A stretch of 64,000 bases of DNA, from the NCBI GenBank assembly GCA_020086605.1, contig JACBWW010000051.1:2423810-2487809 (forward strand). Direction: 5' to 3'. Shown piece after piece: positions 62,186-64,000 of this stretch; positions within the stretch are counted from its first letter, which is position 1, and every line of letters starts with the position of its first letter. The position numbers were made by a program, and so were the translations under genes. The notes beneath the pieces were generated by a model that saw nothing but the letters and a program-made list of their open reading frames with translations, was not told the origin of the DNA and made no database searches. This DNA is from Lanius collurio. Lineage: Eukaryota > Chordata > Aves > Passeriformes > Laniidae.

Positions 62186-64000
62186 CAGGACCTGCTCTCC
62201 ACAATGCCCAAGTGGGAACTGAGCAGAGTCTGAACTTTCTGTGCTGAGGGTAACTCGAGTTACAGTGTCACCTCCAAGGTCTCAAACATTATTTAAGAAA
62301 GCATTTGTATCAGGAAAAAGGAGATCAAGGTGAAAGCAGCAGAGTCTGGTTAGAACAGCCCACATAACAATGAAATCAGTTTCTGTAGGGGGTTAGTTTG
62401 CAGTGGGGTTGTTTCACTTGAGTTTAATCCTGCTGGAGTCCCTCGTGTCACCTGGAGTTACTCAGATCGCCTCTGGGATGAAGTTGTAGCCAGGTGATTC
62501 ATCCTGGAAGATCTAAAACACAGGGGCAGAAGGACAAACCCATTCTCTGGTTAAGAATCTGAACTAAGCATCTGAACCAGTGAATCAGTGCATTCCTTCA
62601 TAGGAGGAACTCTGATGGGGTTTCTTGGTAGGTTTTGGGTCACTGACAGCTTTCAAACCTTCTCTTCTCAGCAAAATTAGAAACAGTTCAGTAGTCTCTA
62701 AAGGAATTTGTACTAAGAACTGATAACTTTTCTAAAGCATTTGGACAACTGGGGAAAGAGGAAGACAAGTAACAAGCAGAACAAGAACTATGCAAACAAA
62801 ATGTATAGGTAAGAAGTGATTTTCATGCTAAGTACATTAAAATTATTTAGGATATGCCTATAACCCCATCCTAATTTTTTTATCTGTTATCCTATTATTT
62901 TTTTCATGCTCACAACTGAAAATTGATGGACAACTGTCTTATAGCAGGGCCCAAATCAGAGTGCACCCTGGAAATAAAACCAGTTGGAGCTCTCAGTCCT
63001 TAACTCCAAATCCCAAAATTCACTCAAGGTGATTTGTGAGCAGTTGCTGCAAAGCCTTCCTGGGGGTCATCCTGCTGTAGCACCAGTGCCAAGGCAGTAG
63101 TCCACACTCCCCTGTCAGCAGCCAATGCTTCTGTATTTCTTTCATTTTCAGACATATTAAAAATTTATCACAAACATTTAAAGGAGAAAAATGCATTGAC
63201 TTTTCTGAAAGCAATTTGTTAATTAACATCAAAGGGATGAAATTTGCCTTGCATTGCCTGGTGAGTGGCATTCTTCCATCGTCCTGGTTGCTATGGGGAT
63301 GAAGGAAACTCTTGTTGCAGGTCACTCCTAAATTTGCACATGAAAGCATTAGAGATTACTGCTGTCTAATCAAGTTATATGGAAAAGTTTAAAGGGAGGT
63401 ACAATGTTTTACAGCCAGCAACCTTCAACAGAATAAAACACAATAGCTGTGAAAAAGGATTATCTCCTGCTTTTAAAAACATACTAGGAAAGTTCAAAAT
63501 GGTATGAAAGCTTTTTTAGCCAAAAATCTCGATTTTTTTTTAATGCTATTTTACAAATTACAAATGTAGAATAACATTTCTAATAGAGAATTAGTGTATG
63601 CATTGCCCAACTCCAGAGCTGGATTCAGCATAATGAATAAGAGATGTGCTATGCATTCATTAAATTATTTTACTTTTGAACTTCAGATTCTTCTGTGTCA
63701 AAGTCCTTGATATTGTCACATCAGTACTGAAGTACAAAAAAATTGTTCCAATGAGTATGAACTAAAATCTCCAAAGCAAAGAAGTCAGAGCTGACACCAA
63801 ACTTCCAAGAGGAAGCCCCAGGAGGAGCCCTCATCCTGGTGCAGGTCCTGGCTGGCAGCGGGGTCTGCAGGCAGCACGTGCAGACTGCCCTGTGCCTGGG
63901 CTGAAAGGTGTCCTGCAGGACTTTGGGAGGTGCCAGATGCATTCCATGGTAGAGAAAACTGCTTCTTGCATGAGCTTGTATTTGTATTTTCATGTGTGGA
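62186..64000. other. Non-coding stretch to window end
   Basis: No gene is visible. An open frame of about 109 codons (63020-63349 minus) and one running toward the window edge (63721-63993 minus) show no recognisable domain. The last 200 bases are GC-richer with CAGG/CTGC words. I see no repeat family or RNA gene. Confidence 0.6.

Overview
This window looks like nuclear DNA from a bird, probably a passerine, although the species cannot be fixed from sequence alone. The clearest evidence is two 3'-end fragments of the avian CR1 LINE in reverse orientation (about 11625-11710 and 62020-62185). Both carry the typical 'tttgggttggaa / gacctta / ccaaccc' signature. The rest is AT-rich, poor in CpG and nearly free of interspersed repeats, as expected for an avian gene desert or very large intron. 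There is no operon structure and no bacterial or viral gene set. No RNA gene was recognised.

I find no intact protein-coding gene. Open frames are short (mostly under 130 codons), often lack an ATG, fall on both strands at random and lack coding character. The one exception is 54848-55565 on the minus strand. About 720 bp there reads as broken coding sequence: three coding-like segments in two frames, interrupted by a frame change and an in-frame stop. I could not assign it to a family.

Layout: 1-11.6 kb is AT-rich non-coding sequence with two weak exon-like segments (3339-3412 and a 27-nt segment at 8953-8979) and a homeodomain-site cluster at 9455-9600. A short CR1 scrap lies at 11.6 kb. 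From 11.7 to 24.5 kb the sequence is non-coding with a 12-bp perfect hairpin (12572), a 14-bp TAATTA palindrome (18071) and an A/T inverted repeat (22120). A GC- and CpG-rich block at 24540-25107 resembles an endogenous-retrovirus LTR. From 25 to 39.5 kb there is non-coding sequence with a long pyrimidine tract (31467), a possible terminal exon (34152) and an 18-bp tandem duplication (36813). An 18-unit GGGAT-type array able to form G-quadruplexes lies at 39566-39655. From 39.7 to 54.8 kb the sequence is non-coding with a perfect PAR-bZIP palindrome at 48035. The broken ORF follows. A possible retroposed mRNA 3' end (AATAAA, 24 nt, then A25) is at 60836-60890, and the second CR1 fragment is at 62 kb.

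Nothing here forms a multi-gene system. The most useful leads are the unassigned broken coding segment, the poly(A)-tailed candidate retrocopy, the LTR-like block and a few symmetric motif clusters that could be conserved regulatory elements. All functional statements about the last group are inference from motifs; cross-species alignment and expression data would decide them.
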